Shown: positions 16,777 to 24,003 of the stretch, piece after piece | Numbering within the stretch: position 1 is the stretch's first letter | Layout: each line of letters starts with the position of its first letter | The notes under the pieces: model-generated | Told to the model about the DNA's origin: nothing | The model's database searches: none | What the model saw: only the letters and a program-made list of their open reading frames with translations | Assembly: GCA_041890495.1 (NCBI GenBank) | Contig: CP169086.1 | Location: 1,054,001-1,118,000 of the forward strand | Direction: 5' to 3' | DNA length: 64,000 nucleotides | DNA from: Escherichia boydii | Lineage (GTDB): Bacteria > Pseudomonadota > Gammaproteobacteria > Enterobacterales > Enterobacteriaceae | Position numbers and translations under genes: made by a program

Positions 16777-16798
16777 GGCTGCCGTTCGGCAGCCTTTT
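16777..16798 (+). terminator. Intrinsic terminator after the lipoprotein gene
   Basis: Perfect 8-bp stem GGCTGCCG / CGGCAGCC with a 2-base apex, followed by TTTTGTTT. Confidence 0.85.
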
Positions 16799-16940
16799 GT
16801 TTCTCCTCAATTTGGTTTGCGAGAACATTTCTGACGGCTGATATGGTAATTATTACGTTATCAACCATGCTTAAGATAAAGACAATTCAAACACTTCAGC
16901 ATCGTTGAAGCGGCAACTTCACTTAAATCGAGAACCCTAA

Positions 16941-18464
16941 ATGCGCCATGCATCTATCCCCGTAGCTGCAGCCATGACAATGTTTTTGCTGGGCGTTTTT
17001 ATCATCAATTTACAGGTTTGGTATTCTGCACGGGCGGACAGTCTTGCAGGGGCGCACTACGTCGTGCGGAACATGAACGTCATTCTTAAGGAAGCCCGTC
17101 ATGCAACTCAACTGGCAATGCAACTTGCTGAGAATGAGTGTGATGCTGAAGGGCAATATCGGCTGGGTACCGAGGCGGCATTACAGCCTCACCTGAGAAC
17201 GATCGTTATTCTGAAAAATGATGCGGTCTGGTGCTCCTCTTTACCGGGAAACCGCGTATTGTTGGTTAACGGCTCAGCGCTGCCCGAAGCATCATTACTG
17301 CTCGTTCCAGCGAAAAGTACGGTCAACGGCCTGCCGGTTCTCTTATACCAGACAAATCATGCCGGAAGCCGAATCATGGTGAGCATCAGCGACAGCCATA
17401 TCCGGGATGCACTGAATATGCCATTACGTGGCGTGGGATATTCACTGAACGTCGGCGATCGTATCCTGGGCCAAACAGGCGATGTGGTGACGGCAGCCCA
17501 TTCGAACAAAGATGTACTGACGGTAAAAGACGCTGATTATCCCTTCGCGATTCAGTTTAACGCTCAGCCTCTTTTTAGCCTGACGAGATTATTCGACCAG
17601 GCCGGTGGGGTATTGTTATTTCTGTTGCTTATTTCCTTTCTTCCAGCTTATCTTTTGCAGCGATATCTCTCTAAGGATATTTCGCCTGAGGAATCGCTGC
17701 GTACCGCCATCTACAGAAATGAAATTATTCCCTATTACCAACCCGTCGTGAGCGGCAAAGAGGGCACCTTGCGAGGTGTAGAAGTGCTGGCCAGATGGAA
17801 GCATCCGCAATCAGGGTTTATTTCTCCCGCGTCCTTCATTCCTCTCGCTGAAAAATCAGGGTTAATTATTCCATTAACTCAAAGTTTAATGAGACAGGTT
17901 GCAAAGCAGATGAATTCTATTTCGACATTGCTGCCAGAAGGGTTCCACGTAGGGATTAACTTCAGCGCTTCTCATATCGTTGCGCCCACCTTTGTTGAGG
18001 AGTGTCTCCACTACAAACACAGTTTTATTCAACTGGATCTTAATCTTGTCGTTGAGGTGACCGAGCGCGAACCGCTCCATATTGATGAACATCTCGTCAA
18101 GACGCTGAATGAGCTGCATAAGAACGGATTTGCTATTGCCCTGGATGACTTTGGTACGGGATACTCAGGTCTATCCTATCTGCAAGCGCTGCATATTGAT
18201 TACATTAAAATCGACCAAAGCTTTGTTGCCAGGGTTAACGCAAATGAGGATTCAACGTTGATCCTGGATTCGGTGCTGGAGTTGGCAAAAAAACTTTCAA
18301 TTAGCATCGTTGCGGAAGGTGTTGAAACAGAAGAGCAGCTTGATTACCTCACGCGCAATCATATCCGTTTTTTACAGGGTTTTTACTTCTATAAACCTCT
18401 TCCTTTCAAGGAGCTTCTCAAAGTTCTCTTGTCGAAGCCAAAAGTTAAGGTGAGGGTGGAATGA
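16941..18464 (+). CDS. CSS-motif EAL cyclic-di-GMP phosphodiesterase
   Basis: A 507-residue membrane phosphodiesterase of the PdeB/C/D/G/N class. The layout is a membrane helix (about 8-28), a periplasmic CSS domain with the redox motif VWCSSLPG near residue 97, a second membrane helix (about 225-245), then a cytoplasmic EAL domain. In E. coli family members the free-thiol form is proteolytically activated, and DsbA/DsbB disulfide formation keeps it off. Catalytic residues are visible: EVLARW, INFSASH, VEVTERE, LDDFGTGYSG, IKIDQSF and VAEGVET. Which E. coli paralogue it corresponds to cannot be settled by eye, so no symbol is given. Confidence 0.93.
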   Translation: MRHASIPVAAAMTMFLLGVFIINLQVWYSARADSLAGAHYVVRNMNVILKEARHATQLAMQLAENECDAEGQYRLGTEAALQPHLRTIVILKNDAVWCSSLPGNRVLLVNGSALPEASLLLVPAKSTVNGLPVLLYQTNHAGSRIMVSISDSHIRDALNMPLRGVGYSLNVGDRILGQTGDVVTAAHSNKDVLTVKDADYPFAIQFNAQPLFSLTRLFDQAGGVLLFLLLISFLPAYLLQRYLSKDISPEESLRTAIYRNEIIPYYQPVVSGKEGTLRGVEVLARWKHPQSGFISPASFIPLAEKSGLIIPLTQSLMRQVAKQMNSISTLLPEGFHVGINFSASHIVAPTFVEECLHYKHSFIQLDLNLVVEVTEREPLHIDEHLVKTLNELHKNGFAIALDDFGTGYSGLSYLQALHIDYIKIDQSFVARVNANEDSTLILDSVLELAKKLSISIVAEGVETEEQLDYLTRNHIRFLQGFYFYKPLPFKELLKVLLSKPKVKVRVE

Positions 18465-18560
18465 GGTTTAACCCGCTATCCGCATTTCACCCTGAAACAT
18501 TTCTAAGATAGCGTATAATCCCTTTTCCAAAACCGCCCAACAACCCAGTGGCTTTGTGCT

Positions 18561-18905
18561 ATGACCCTCAATCGTTTTTGTTACTTACTTCTGATCTTTG
18601 CTGCGATCGGTAGCGTTCTGGCCTCGAATCCTGTGGTGATGTGGTTTCTGCTGATCAATGTGCTGACGATGGCTCTGTATGGCGCTGATAAAATGGCGGC
18701 GCGTAAAGGGATGCGTCGGGTACCGGAAGCTACGTTGCTGGTATTTGGCGTGACGGGAGGTTGGCCTGGCGCCATTGTGGGCCAGCAGCTATTTCGCCAT
18801 AAAACCCAAAAGCAGCCCTTCAAAACCTACTTTTTCTTAAGCGTCGTGGTCAGCATCGCCATGATGGCGGCGGTTTACCATTTCTCTCCTGTTTCTTCTT
18901 TATGA
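18561..18905 (+). CDS. DUF1294 family inner-membrane protein
   Basis: A 114-residue protein with three or four membrane helices and the DUF1294 signature: YGADKMAARKGMRRVPE, then GGWPGAIVGQQLFRHKTQK. Members of the family are often found alone or fused to a cold-shock domain; the biochemical role is unknown. The gene is preceded by an upstream intergenic gap of about 96 bases after the phosphodiesterase and could be read through from it. Confidence 0.88.
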   Translation: MTLNRFCYLLLIFAAIGSVLASNPVVMWFLLINVLTMALYGADKMAARKGMRRVPEATLLVFGVTGGWPGAIVGQQLFRHKTQKQPFKTYFFLSVVVSIAMMAAVYHFSPVSSL

Positions 18906-18977
18906 ACGTATTGACATCAAGTTAACTTGAGCTTTTAAGATGCCTGCACCACGTTGAAAAGGGAGTAACATCTTAAA

Positions 18978-19418
18978 ATGAAAGAGATTGATGTAGGTTT
19001 CACTCATGTCGCGTTTATGGTCAGAGACCTGGAAAAGAGTATTGCTTTCTATCGTCGCTATGCCGGTATGGAGGTCATTCATTTGCGAGAACCCGATATG
19101 CCTGATGCAAGAAAAGTGGCATGGCTTAGCGACCATACCCGTCCTTTTGCACTGGTCCTGGTGCAGGCCGATACCGTGACTGATACGCCGCTGGGTAGCT
19201 TTGGCCATCTGGGAATTGCCTGCGCGACCCGTGACGAAATTGACAGAAAAACAGCGATGGCCACCGCTGAAGGTGTGCTAAGGAAGGCGCCTGAGAATTT
19301 AGGCGATCCCGTCGGCTACTATGTCTTTTTCGCCGATCCCGATGGAAATACGTTAGAGCTGTCATTCGGGCAGCGCGTAGGCCTGGAAGCGATTCGAACG
19401 ATGAATCGGGATAAATAG
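18978..19418 (+). CDS. VOC-family (glyoxalase/dioxygenase-like) protein
   Basis: A 146-residue VOC-superfamily protein with two beta-alpha-beta-beta-beta units. The first begins FTHVAFMVRDLEKSIAFYRR (metal-ligand His) and the second GHLGIACATRDE. The C-terminal FADPDGNTLELSF carries the closing Glu metal ligand. It resembles lactoylglutathione lyase or fosfomycin-resistance-type proteins in fold, but the neighbours give no hint of substrate. ATG at 18978; AAGGGAG lies close upstream. Confidence 0.87.
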   Translation: MKEIDVGFTHVAFMVRDLEKSIAFYRRYAGMEVIHLREPDMPDARKVAWLSDHTRPFALVLVQADTVTDTPLGSFGHLGIACATRDEIDRKTAMATAEGVLRKAPENLGDPVGYYVFFADPDGNTLELSFGQRVGLEAIRTMNRDK

Positions 19419-19570
19419 CGCAGGTAACCGTCCGGAACGAAGAAGTAGGGCGCATCGCACGTCGTTAAATAATGATCCATCACTGCCAATAGTAGTAGGA
19501 CTATTCTTAAGGGGTTGCTGTTTTTTGCACAATCTGAATAATACGTGCAACAACACGGACGACAACATCC

Positions 19571-20020
19571 ATGAAAATAAAATCTATTCTACTGGCAGCG
19601 CTGGCGCTCTTTTCTGCGCCTTCCTGGTCTGCTTTTCAGGAACGGGAATATAATACCTGGTATATCAAAAATGCGGTTCTTTACGATATGACACAAACCT
19701 CGGAAGGTTTCCCTGTCATGGTGAGTGTCTCCCAGCCAGGGAGAAAATCCGCTAACTTACTGGTGTCCTATATTACGGAAGGCCGCTGTGGTGAGAATAA
19801 CCTGCCGCTTAATGTGAATGGTAAAGTGCTGCCCGCCAAATATGATTGTTTCCAGATAGGTCGGAACAGAATTGAACATTTTTCAGTGGTAGATGCGGAC
19901 AGCGTCAATGGTATGGTGACGCATTTGAAATCTGACTTCACTATTCTGCTGCAAAACGATATTAAAATTTGGGCGGCAAATATCAAAACCCCCAAATACG
20001 GACTGGCACCGAGATTCTAA
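19571..20020 (+). CDS. Secreted hypothetical protein, 149 aa
   Basis: A clear Sec signal peptide (MKIKSILLAALALFSAPSWSA, cleavage near residue 21) precedes a mature domain of about 128 residues with two cysteines (GRCGENN and YDCFQIG) that could form a disulfide. Expected to be periplasmic. No family is recognised. It lies in a lower-GC part of the window, alone between the VOC and O-methyltransferase genes. Confidence 0.8.
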   Translation: MKIKSILLAALALFSAPSWSAFQEREYNTWYIKNAVLYDMTQTSEGFPVMVSVSQPGRKSANLLVSYITEGRCGENNLPLNVNGKVLPAKYDCFQIGRNRIEHFSVVDADSVNGMVTHLKSDFTILLQNDIKIWAANIKTPKYGLAPRF

Positions 20021-20278
20021 CCATGAAATGTCTGTCTCACGACAGGCATTTTTTCTATTATGGCAATCATTTATGAAATAATAGTGTCGTGGGGTTATTA
20101 ATCAAAATAAAAAGTAAGTGGCCCTGTTTTTTTACGTATTTAAATGGACTGTATGCTAAACGGTACAAAACCGCACAAATAATCCTTTCTGAAATTATGG
20201 ATAAAGCTCACTACCAGACTTACGCTTGCTAGCGGCGTTTTAGTTGTTCAGCACATCTTTACTGGTAAGGAGCAGAAA

Positions 20279-21310
20279 ATGTCGCAACGTAATAGTCTGG
20301 ATTTACTAAGCCGTAAAGAAGGAATGTGTCTGTTAGAGCAAAGCATGGGTTTTGTCTGGCAGGCAGCACTTCGGGCGGTCGCGGTATTAGGGGTCGCAGA
20401 TCGTCTGGTTGAAGGAAAAAAATCCGTTACGCAACTGGCGGAGGAGCTTAATGTCGATGGCGACTATCTTCATCGGATCATGCGCTTATTGTCCTCTCGT
20501 GGAGTTTTCAACGAATTATCTGAAGCTGAATACAGTCTTAGCCATTCAGCACAATTCCTCTGTTCTGATCATGAATTTTCCTTGCGTGCGGCGGTGCTCA
20601 TGCTAACAGACCCAACATTCTGGCAGCCAGCGGCTAAAATGGATGAGGTATTGCAAGGAAAACCTGTTTTTAATGATTTGTTTGGCAAGCCTTTTTACGA
20701 CTACTGGCAGCATGACGACACGGTGACTGACAGCAACATCTTTCATGCGGGTATGGCCTCTATGTCATCCGTGGAAAATGAAGTCATCGCAGATAGCTAT
20801 TCGTTCCAGCAAAACGCCGTGGTTGCCGATATCGCCGGTGGGCTGGGTAACTTATTGCTGGCTGTTTTACGTCGAAATCCGACCCTGACGGGGATCCTTT
20901 TCGATCAAAAAGATGTGCTTGAGCGAAATCGACTGCACCTGTTAAATGATAATCGTCGATGGGAGACCGTTAATGGGAGCTTTTTTGAAGCCTGTCCTGT
21001 AGCGGACATTTACCTGCTTAAGTATATTTTGATGGACTGGCCTGATGAGAAGGCCGTTCAGATACTTCAATGCTGCAGAAATGCAATGAAAGAAAACTCC
21101 CGGCTATTAATTTTTGAGCCGCTGATTAAAAAAGAAAATAATGAACAGGGACGATTTGAAATTGACCTTCTTCTGTTAACAAGCTTTGATGGAGGACGGG
21201 CTCGAACAGAGTCTGAGTATCAGGCCTTGTTTGAACAGACCAATCTGAAGCTGAACAAAATAATAGACACCCGTTCGTATCTGTCGATTCTGGAAGTAGT
21301 ACCTGTCTGA
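20279..21310 (+). CDS. SAM-dependent O-methyltransferase (plant/actinomycete type)
   Basis: A 343-residue class I methyltransferase of the O-methyltransferase family 2 type. An N-terminal winged-helix dimerisation domain (AALRAVAVLGVADRLVEG...HRIMRLLSSRGVF) precedes the SAM fold with the GxGxG-like loop ADIAGGLGNLL, the acidic ILFDQKDV strand, and LKYILMDWPDEKAVQIL, the usual position of the catalytic His (here the local sequence is YILMDW rather than LHDW). It is preceded by GTAAGGAG. There are no other secondary-metabolite genes nearby, and the DNA is less GC-rich than the neighbours, so it looks like an acquired orphan. Replacement of the usual LHxW catalytic His makes its activity uncertain. 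Confidence 0.85.
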   Translation: MSQRNSLDLLSRKEGMCLLEQSMGFVWQAALRAVAVLGVADRLVEGKKSVTQLAEELNVDGDYLHRIMRLLSSRGVFNELSEAEYSLSHSAQFLCSDHEFSLRAAVLMLTDPTFWQPAAKMDEVLQGKPVFNDLFGKPFYDYWQHDDTVTDSNIFHAGMASMSSVENEVIADSYSFQQNAVVADIAGGLGNLLLAVLRRNPTLTGILFDQKDVLERNRLHLLNDNRRWETVNGSFFEACPVADIYLLKYILMDWPDEKAVQILQCCRNAMKENSRLLIFEPLIKKENNEQGRFEIDLLLLTSFDGGRARTESEYQALFEQTNLKLNKIIDTRSYLSILEVVPV

Positions 21311-21400
21311 ACTGTTTAAATAATATTCAAAGAGCATGTGTCCGGCATTCCGTTTTACCGTATTCCTGCTACCCTTGTTTGTTGTACCAGGAGCATGAAT

Positions 21401-21598
21401 ATGAAAAACAAAGATGAACAAACCGGATTAGTGGGGCTGGCGATTGGGGCCGCCGTTATTGGGCTGGTTTCAGCGCAAAAACCGATCCATCGCAATAGTA
21501 TTGTCGATGAGCTGGTCAGGCTTGGCAGGCAAAAAGGCGACGGTGTAGAAGATGAGGTTTTCGTGAAAGCCGCCGAGCTGGTGAGAAAAGGGGTATAG
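21401..21598 (+). CDS. Small hypothetical protein, 65 aa
   Basis: A 65-residue product with a glycine/alanine hydrophobic stretch (LVGLAIGAAVIGLVSA) near the N-terminus, then a charged helical segment. AGGAG lies nine bases before the ATG at 21401; the alternative ATG at 21395 is too close to it. Only three bases separate its stop from the GFA-family gene, implying one operon. Family not recognised. Confidence 0.65.
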   Translation: MKNKDEQTGLVGLAIGAAVIGLVSAQKPIHRNSIVDELVRLGRQKGDGVEDEVFVKAAELVRKGV

Positions 21599-21601
21599 CC
21601 C

Positions 21602-22024
21602 ATGGCTGAAAGACGTAATGCGAAGTGCCATTGCGGCGCGGTGGCATTCACCGTTGAGCTTACCGATGGCCTGAACACCGCGCGGCGCTGCAGCTGTTCT
21701 TTTTGTCGGATGCGAGGCGCGGTCGTCGTTTCTGCGCCGCTGTCGGGGATTACGGTGACCAAAGGTGAGGATAAGCTCACCGAGTACCGCTTTAATACGG
21801 GTACGGCACGGCATTTCTTTTGCTCGATGTGCGGAATTTACACGTTCCATCAGAGGCGTTCTAATCCTAATGAATACGGCGTGAACGTCGCCTGTTTTGA
21901 AAGTGTTTCTCCGTTTGATTTCCCTCAGGTATCCGTGATGGACGGTGTCAACCATCCCACAGATGGGGAAAGTGGAGTATTTGGCTATCTCACTTTTCGC
22001 GAGAAAGGGGAAGAGCAGGCTTGA
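21602..22024 (+). CDS. GFA/CENP-V family zinc protein
   Basis: A 140-residue protein of the glutathione-dependent formaldehyde-activating (GFA) fold. The zinc-binding cysteines appear in order as KCHCGAV, RRCSCSFCRMRG and FCSMCGIY. GFA proteins were first reported to form S-hydroxymethylglutathione, but most members have unknown substrates. Tightly linked behind the 65-residue gene. Confidence 0.88.
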   Translation: MAERRNAKCHCGAVAFTVELTDGLNTARRCSCSFCRMRGAVVVSAPLSGITVTKGEDKLTEYRFNTGTARHFFCSMCGIYTFHQRRSNPNEYGVNVACFESVSPFDFPQVSVMDGVNHPTDGESGVFGYLTFREKGEEQA

Positions 22025-22092
22025 TTGCCGCCTGGCCACTCTTTAATCAGCCTGGCTATAGTGGAGAATGGTTATCTGAAACAGGAGAAACT

Positions 22093-22170
22093 ATGCTCTG
22101 TGTTGAAAAAGACGATCCGCGTGAGGCCCCTGAGTCAGGGGATAAAAAGCCTCAGCCTGTGAAAAAATAA
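22093..22170 (+). CDS. Putative 25-aa charged miniprotein
   Basis: ATG at 22093 is preceded by AGGAGAAACT. The 25-codon ORF is rich in Asp, Glu, Lys and Pro (starting MLCVEKDDPRE) and ends 20 bases before a terminator. A good ribosome-binding site and the terminator make it a plausible short gene, but the coding signal is weak. Confidence 0.4.
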   Translation: MLCVEKDDPREAPESGDKKPQPVKK

Positions 22171-22190
22171 CGCGACCTGTGCGTTTACCC

Positions 22191-22216
22191 GCCACCGGCA
22201 CTGCTGGTGGCTTTTT
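22191..22216 (+). terminator. Intrinsic terminator, plus strand
   Basis: Stem GCCACC / GGTGGC with a 9-base loop, followed by TTTTTGTTT. Ends the GFA operon/miniprotein transcript. Confidence 0.75.
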
Positions 22217-22233
22217 GTTTACAGGGAACGCGG

Positions 22234-22359
22234 TTAATTGCCATCCAGATGGTTTAACAGCGCGCCGAGATGCCCGACAATATCTCCAAAATCAAAAATT
22301 AACGCCATCCACAGCACGGCTAAAAGGGTAAGTACGGCAAGGGATACACGACCAAACAA
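22234..22359 (-). CDS. Putative 41-aa membrane protein with TTG start
   Basis: Reads leftward from TTG at 22359 with AGGA eight bases before it. The product (FGRVSLAVLTLLAVLWMALI, then an acidic FDFGD and a tail ending NHLDGN) is one hydrophobic helix plus a short amphipathic tail. It lies beyond the ompN terminator on the same strand, so it needs its own promoter. Supported only by the membrane-helix composition and the ribosome-binding site. Confidence 0.45.
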   Translation of the reverse strand: MFGRVSLAVLTLLAVLWMALIFDFGDIVGHLGALLNHLDGN

Positions 22360-22466
22360 CGCTGTTATCCTTAGTGACGAAAGGGCTATCCCCTGAGTTT
22401 AACCAGCTTTCTTTCAACTTACCCTCAACCAACTCCTTTCTGAAACTGTCATTTGTGACGGAGTTC

Positions 22467-22499
22467 AAAAAAAACGAGCCCGCATCATAATGCGGGCTC
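22467..22499 (-). terminator. Intrinsic terminator of ompN
   Basis: Read leftward: a perfect 10-bp stem (GAGCCCGCAT / ATGCGGGCTC) with a 4-base loop, followed by a run of eight T broken by one other base. It starts seven bases after the porin stop. Confidence 0.9.
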
Positions 22500-22505
22500 T
22501 GACAA

Positions 22506-23615
22506 TCAGAACTGGTAAACCAGACCTAACGCTACGACATCATCGGTGCCGATGCCGTTGTTTTTGTAGAAGCTGTCATCTTCATCCAGCAGGTTGATCT
22601 TGTAATCAACGTAGGTGGACATGTTTTTATTGAAGTAGTAGGTCGCGCCGATGTCAGCGTATTTAACCAGATCCTGATCGCCCTGACCGTTGCCCAGGTC
22701 CTTACCTTTAGACTGGAGGTAGGAAAGGGTCGGACGCAGGCCGAAGTCGAACTGGTACTGTGCGGTCACTTCGAAGTTCTGGGTTTTGTTCGCCACGGCG
22801 TCGGTGTTATCACCATACGGGGTCATATTGCGGGTTTCAGAATACATTGCCGCCAGATAGATGTTATTGGCGTCATATTTCAGACCCGCAGTCCATGCAT
22901 CCGCTTTGTCGCCGCCCGCTGTGGTATTCATCACCTGCTCGTTGGTACGGTCAGAAGAGGTGTAGGCTGCACCCGCAGTAATGCCCATGCCGAAGTCATA
23001 AGTGGTAGAGATACCGAAGCCGTCGCCATTCTCGTGACGCGTGTCGCGACCGTTGTTGGTGCCTTCCTGATTGTTGCTGGCATCTTCATTTTTACCCTGA
23101 TACTGCAGCGCAAAATTCAGACCCTGCACCAGACCATAGAAGTCGGTATTACGGTAGGTGGCCACACCGTTGGCACGGCCGGTCATGAAGTTGTCGGCTT
23201 TGGTGTAGGAGTCGCCGCCGAACTCAGGCAGCATATCGGTCCAGCCTTCCACATCGTACAGCACGCCATAGTTACGGCCGTAATCAAAGGAACCGTAGTC
23301 GCCCACCTTCACACCGGCGAAGGCCAGACGCGTCCAGGACTGATTATCAGACCCTTCTGTGTTATTGGCCTGAATGTTGTATTCCCACTGTGCGTAGCCG
23401 GTCATCATGTTGTTGATCTGGGTTTCGCCTTTGAAGCCCAGACGCATATAGGTTTGATCCCCGTCAGCGCCTTTATCGTCGGAGAAATAGTGCAGACCAT
23501 CTACTTTTCCGTACAGATCTAATTTGTTGCCGTCTTTATTATAAATCTCTGCTGCATGAGTTGCGCCAGACATTAAAAGAGCCGGAATCATCAGGGCCAG
23601 TACTTTTCTTTGCAT
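22506..23615 (-). CDS. ompN: Outer-membrane porin OmpN (OmpC/OmpF family)
   Basis: General trimeric porin of 369 residues. It has a signal peptide (MQRKVLALMIPALLMSGATHA), the mature start AEIYNKDGNKLDLYGKVDGL, the loop-3 constriction motif PEFGGDSY, and a C-terminal phenylalanine (VALGLVYQF) needed for barrel assembly. The choice of OmpN over OmpC rests on the locus: it sits next to micC and nifJ(ydbK), exactly as ompN does in E. coli. OmpN is normally poorly expressed, and its promoter region overlaps that of the divergent micC RNA, so the two may be co-regulated. Confidence 0.92.
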   Translation of the reverse strand: MQRKVLALMIPALLMSGATHAAEIYNKDGNKLDLYGKVDGLHYFSDDKGADGDQTYMRLGFKGETQINNMMTGYAQWEYNIQANNTEGSDNQSWTRLAFAGVKVGDYGSFDYGRNYGVLYDVEGWTDMLPEFGGDSYTKADNFMTGRANGVATYRNTDFYGLVQGLNFALQYQGKNEDASNNQEGTNNGRDTRHENGDGFGISTTYDFGMGITAGAAYTSSDRTNEQVMNTTAGGDKADAWTAGLKYDANNIYLAAMYSETRNMTPYGDNTDAVANKTQNFEVTAQYQFDFGLRPTLSYLQSKGKDLGNGQGDQDLVKYADIGATYYFNKNMSTYVDYKINLLDEDDSFYKNNGIGTDDVVALGLVYQF

Positions 23616-23852
23616 TGTGATATTCCTTTGCAGTTGTTTTTATTTAATTACCTGTTGAACTTTCAGAATAAGAAAGTTGTCTCATGCTAAATCACTCCTG
23701 TGTAAGAGTAATAAATTATAATTGTTACGAACTAAGTAAAATCTAAACCGAATAAATCAATGGTAATAGTCATTGGTTTGATGAATGATTTAAAAGTAAG
23801 CATATTAAATTGCAATTATTAATCTGGCATTAATTGATGTAATCTTGCGGGT

Positions 23853-23966
23853 GTTATATGCCTTTAAGATGATTCATCCATAATTAACATGAATGCTATT
23901 AAGATAATTTAATAGATATTCATTGGTTATCTGGATTCGCCCGGTGTGAATACGCCGGGTTTTTTT
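23853..23966 (+). ncRNA. micC: Small regulatory RNA MicC
   Basis: A 114-base transcript unit divergent from ompN. Its first 14 bases, GTTATATGCCTTTA, are the same as the 5' end of E. coli MicC, the part that base-pairs with the ompC leader and blocks translation with Hfq. A possible -10 (TAATCT) lies at 23840-23845. The 3' end is an intrinsic terminator: CCCGG / CCGGG at 23940-23959 followed by seven T. The middle of the RNA has diverged from E. coli, but locus, strand, seed and length all agree. Confidence 0.8.
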
Positions 23967-23971
23967 ATGCC

Positions 23972-23997
23972 AAAAAAAAGCCCGGACACGCCGGGCT
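23972..23997 (-). terminator. Intrinsic terminator of nifJ
   Basis: Read leftward: stem AGCCCGG / CCGGGCT with a 5-base loop and eight T, starting 7 bases after the nifJ stop. It lies tail to tail with the micC terminator. Confidence 0.9.
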
Positions 23998-24003
23998 GAG
24001 AAA

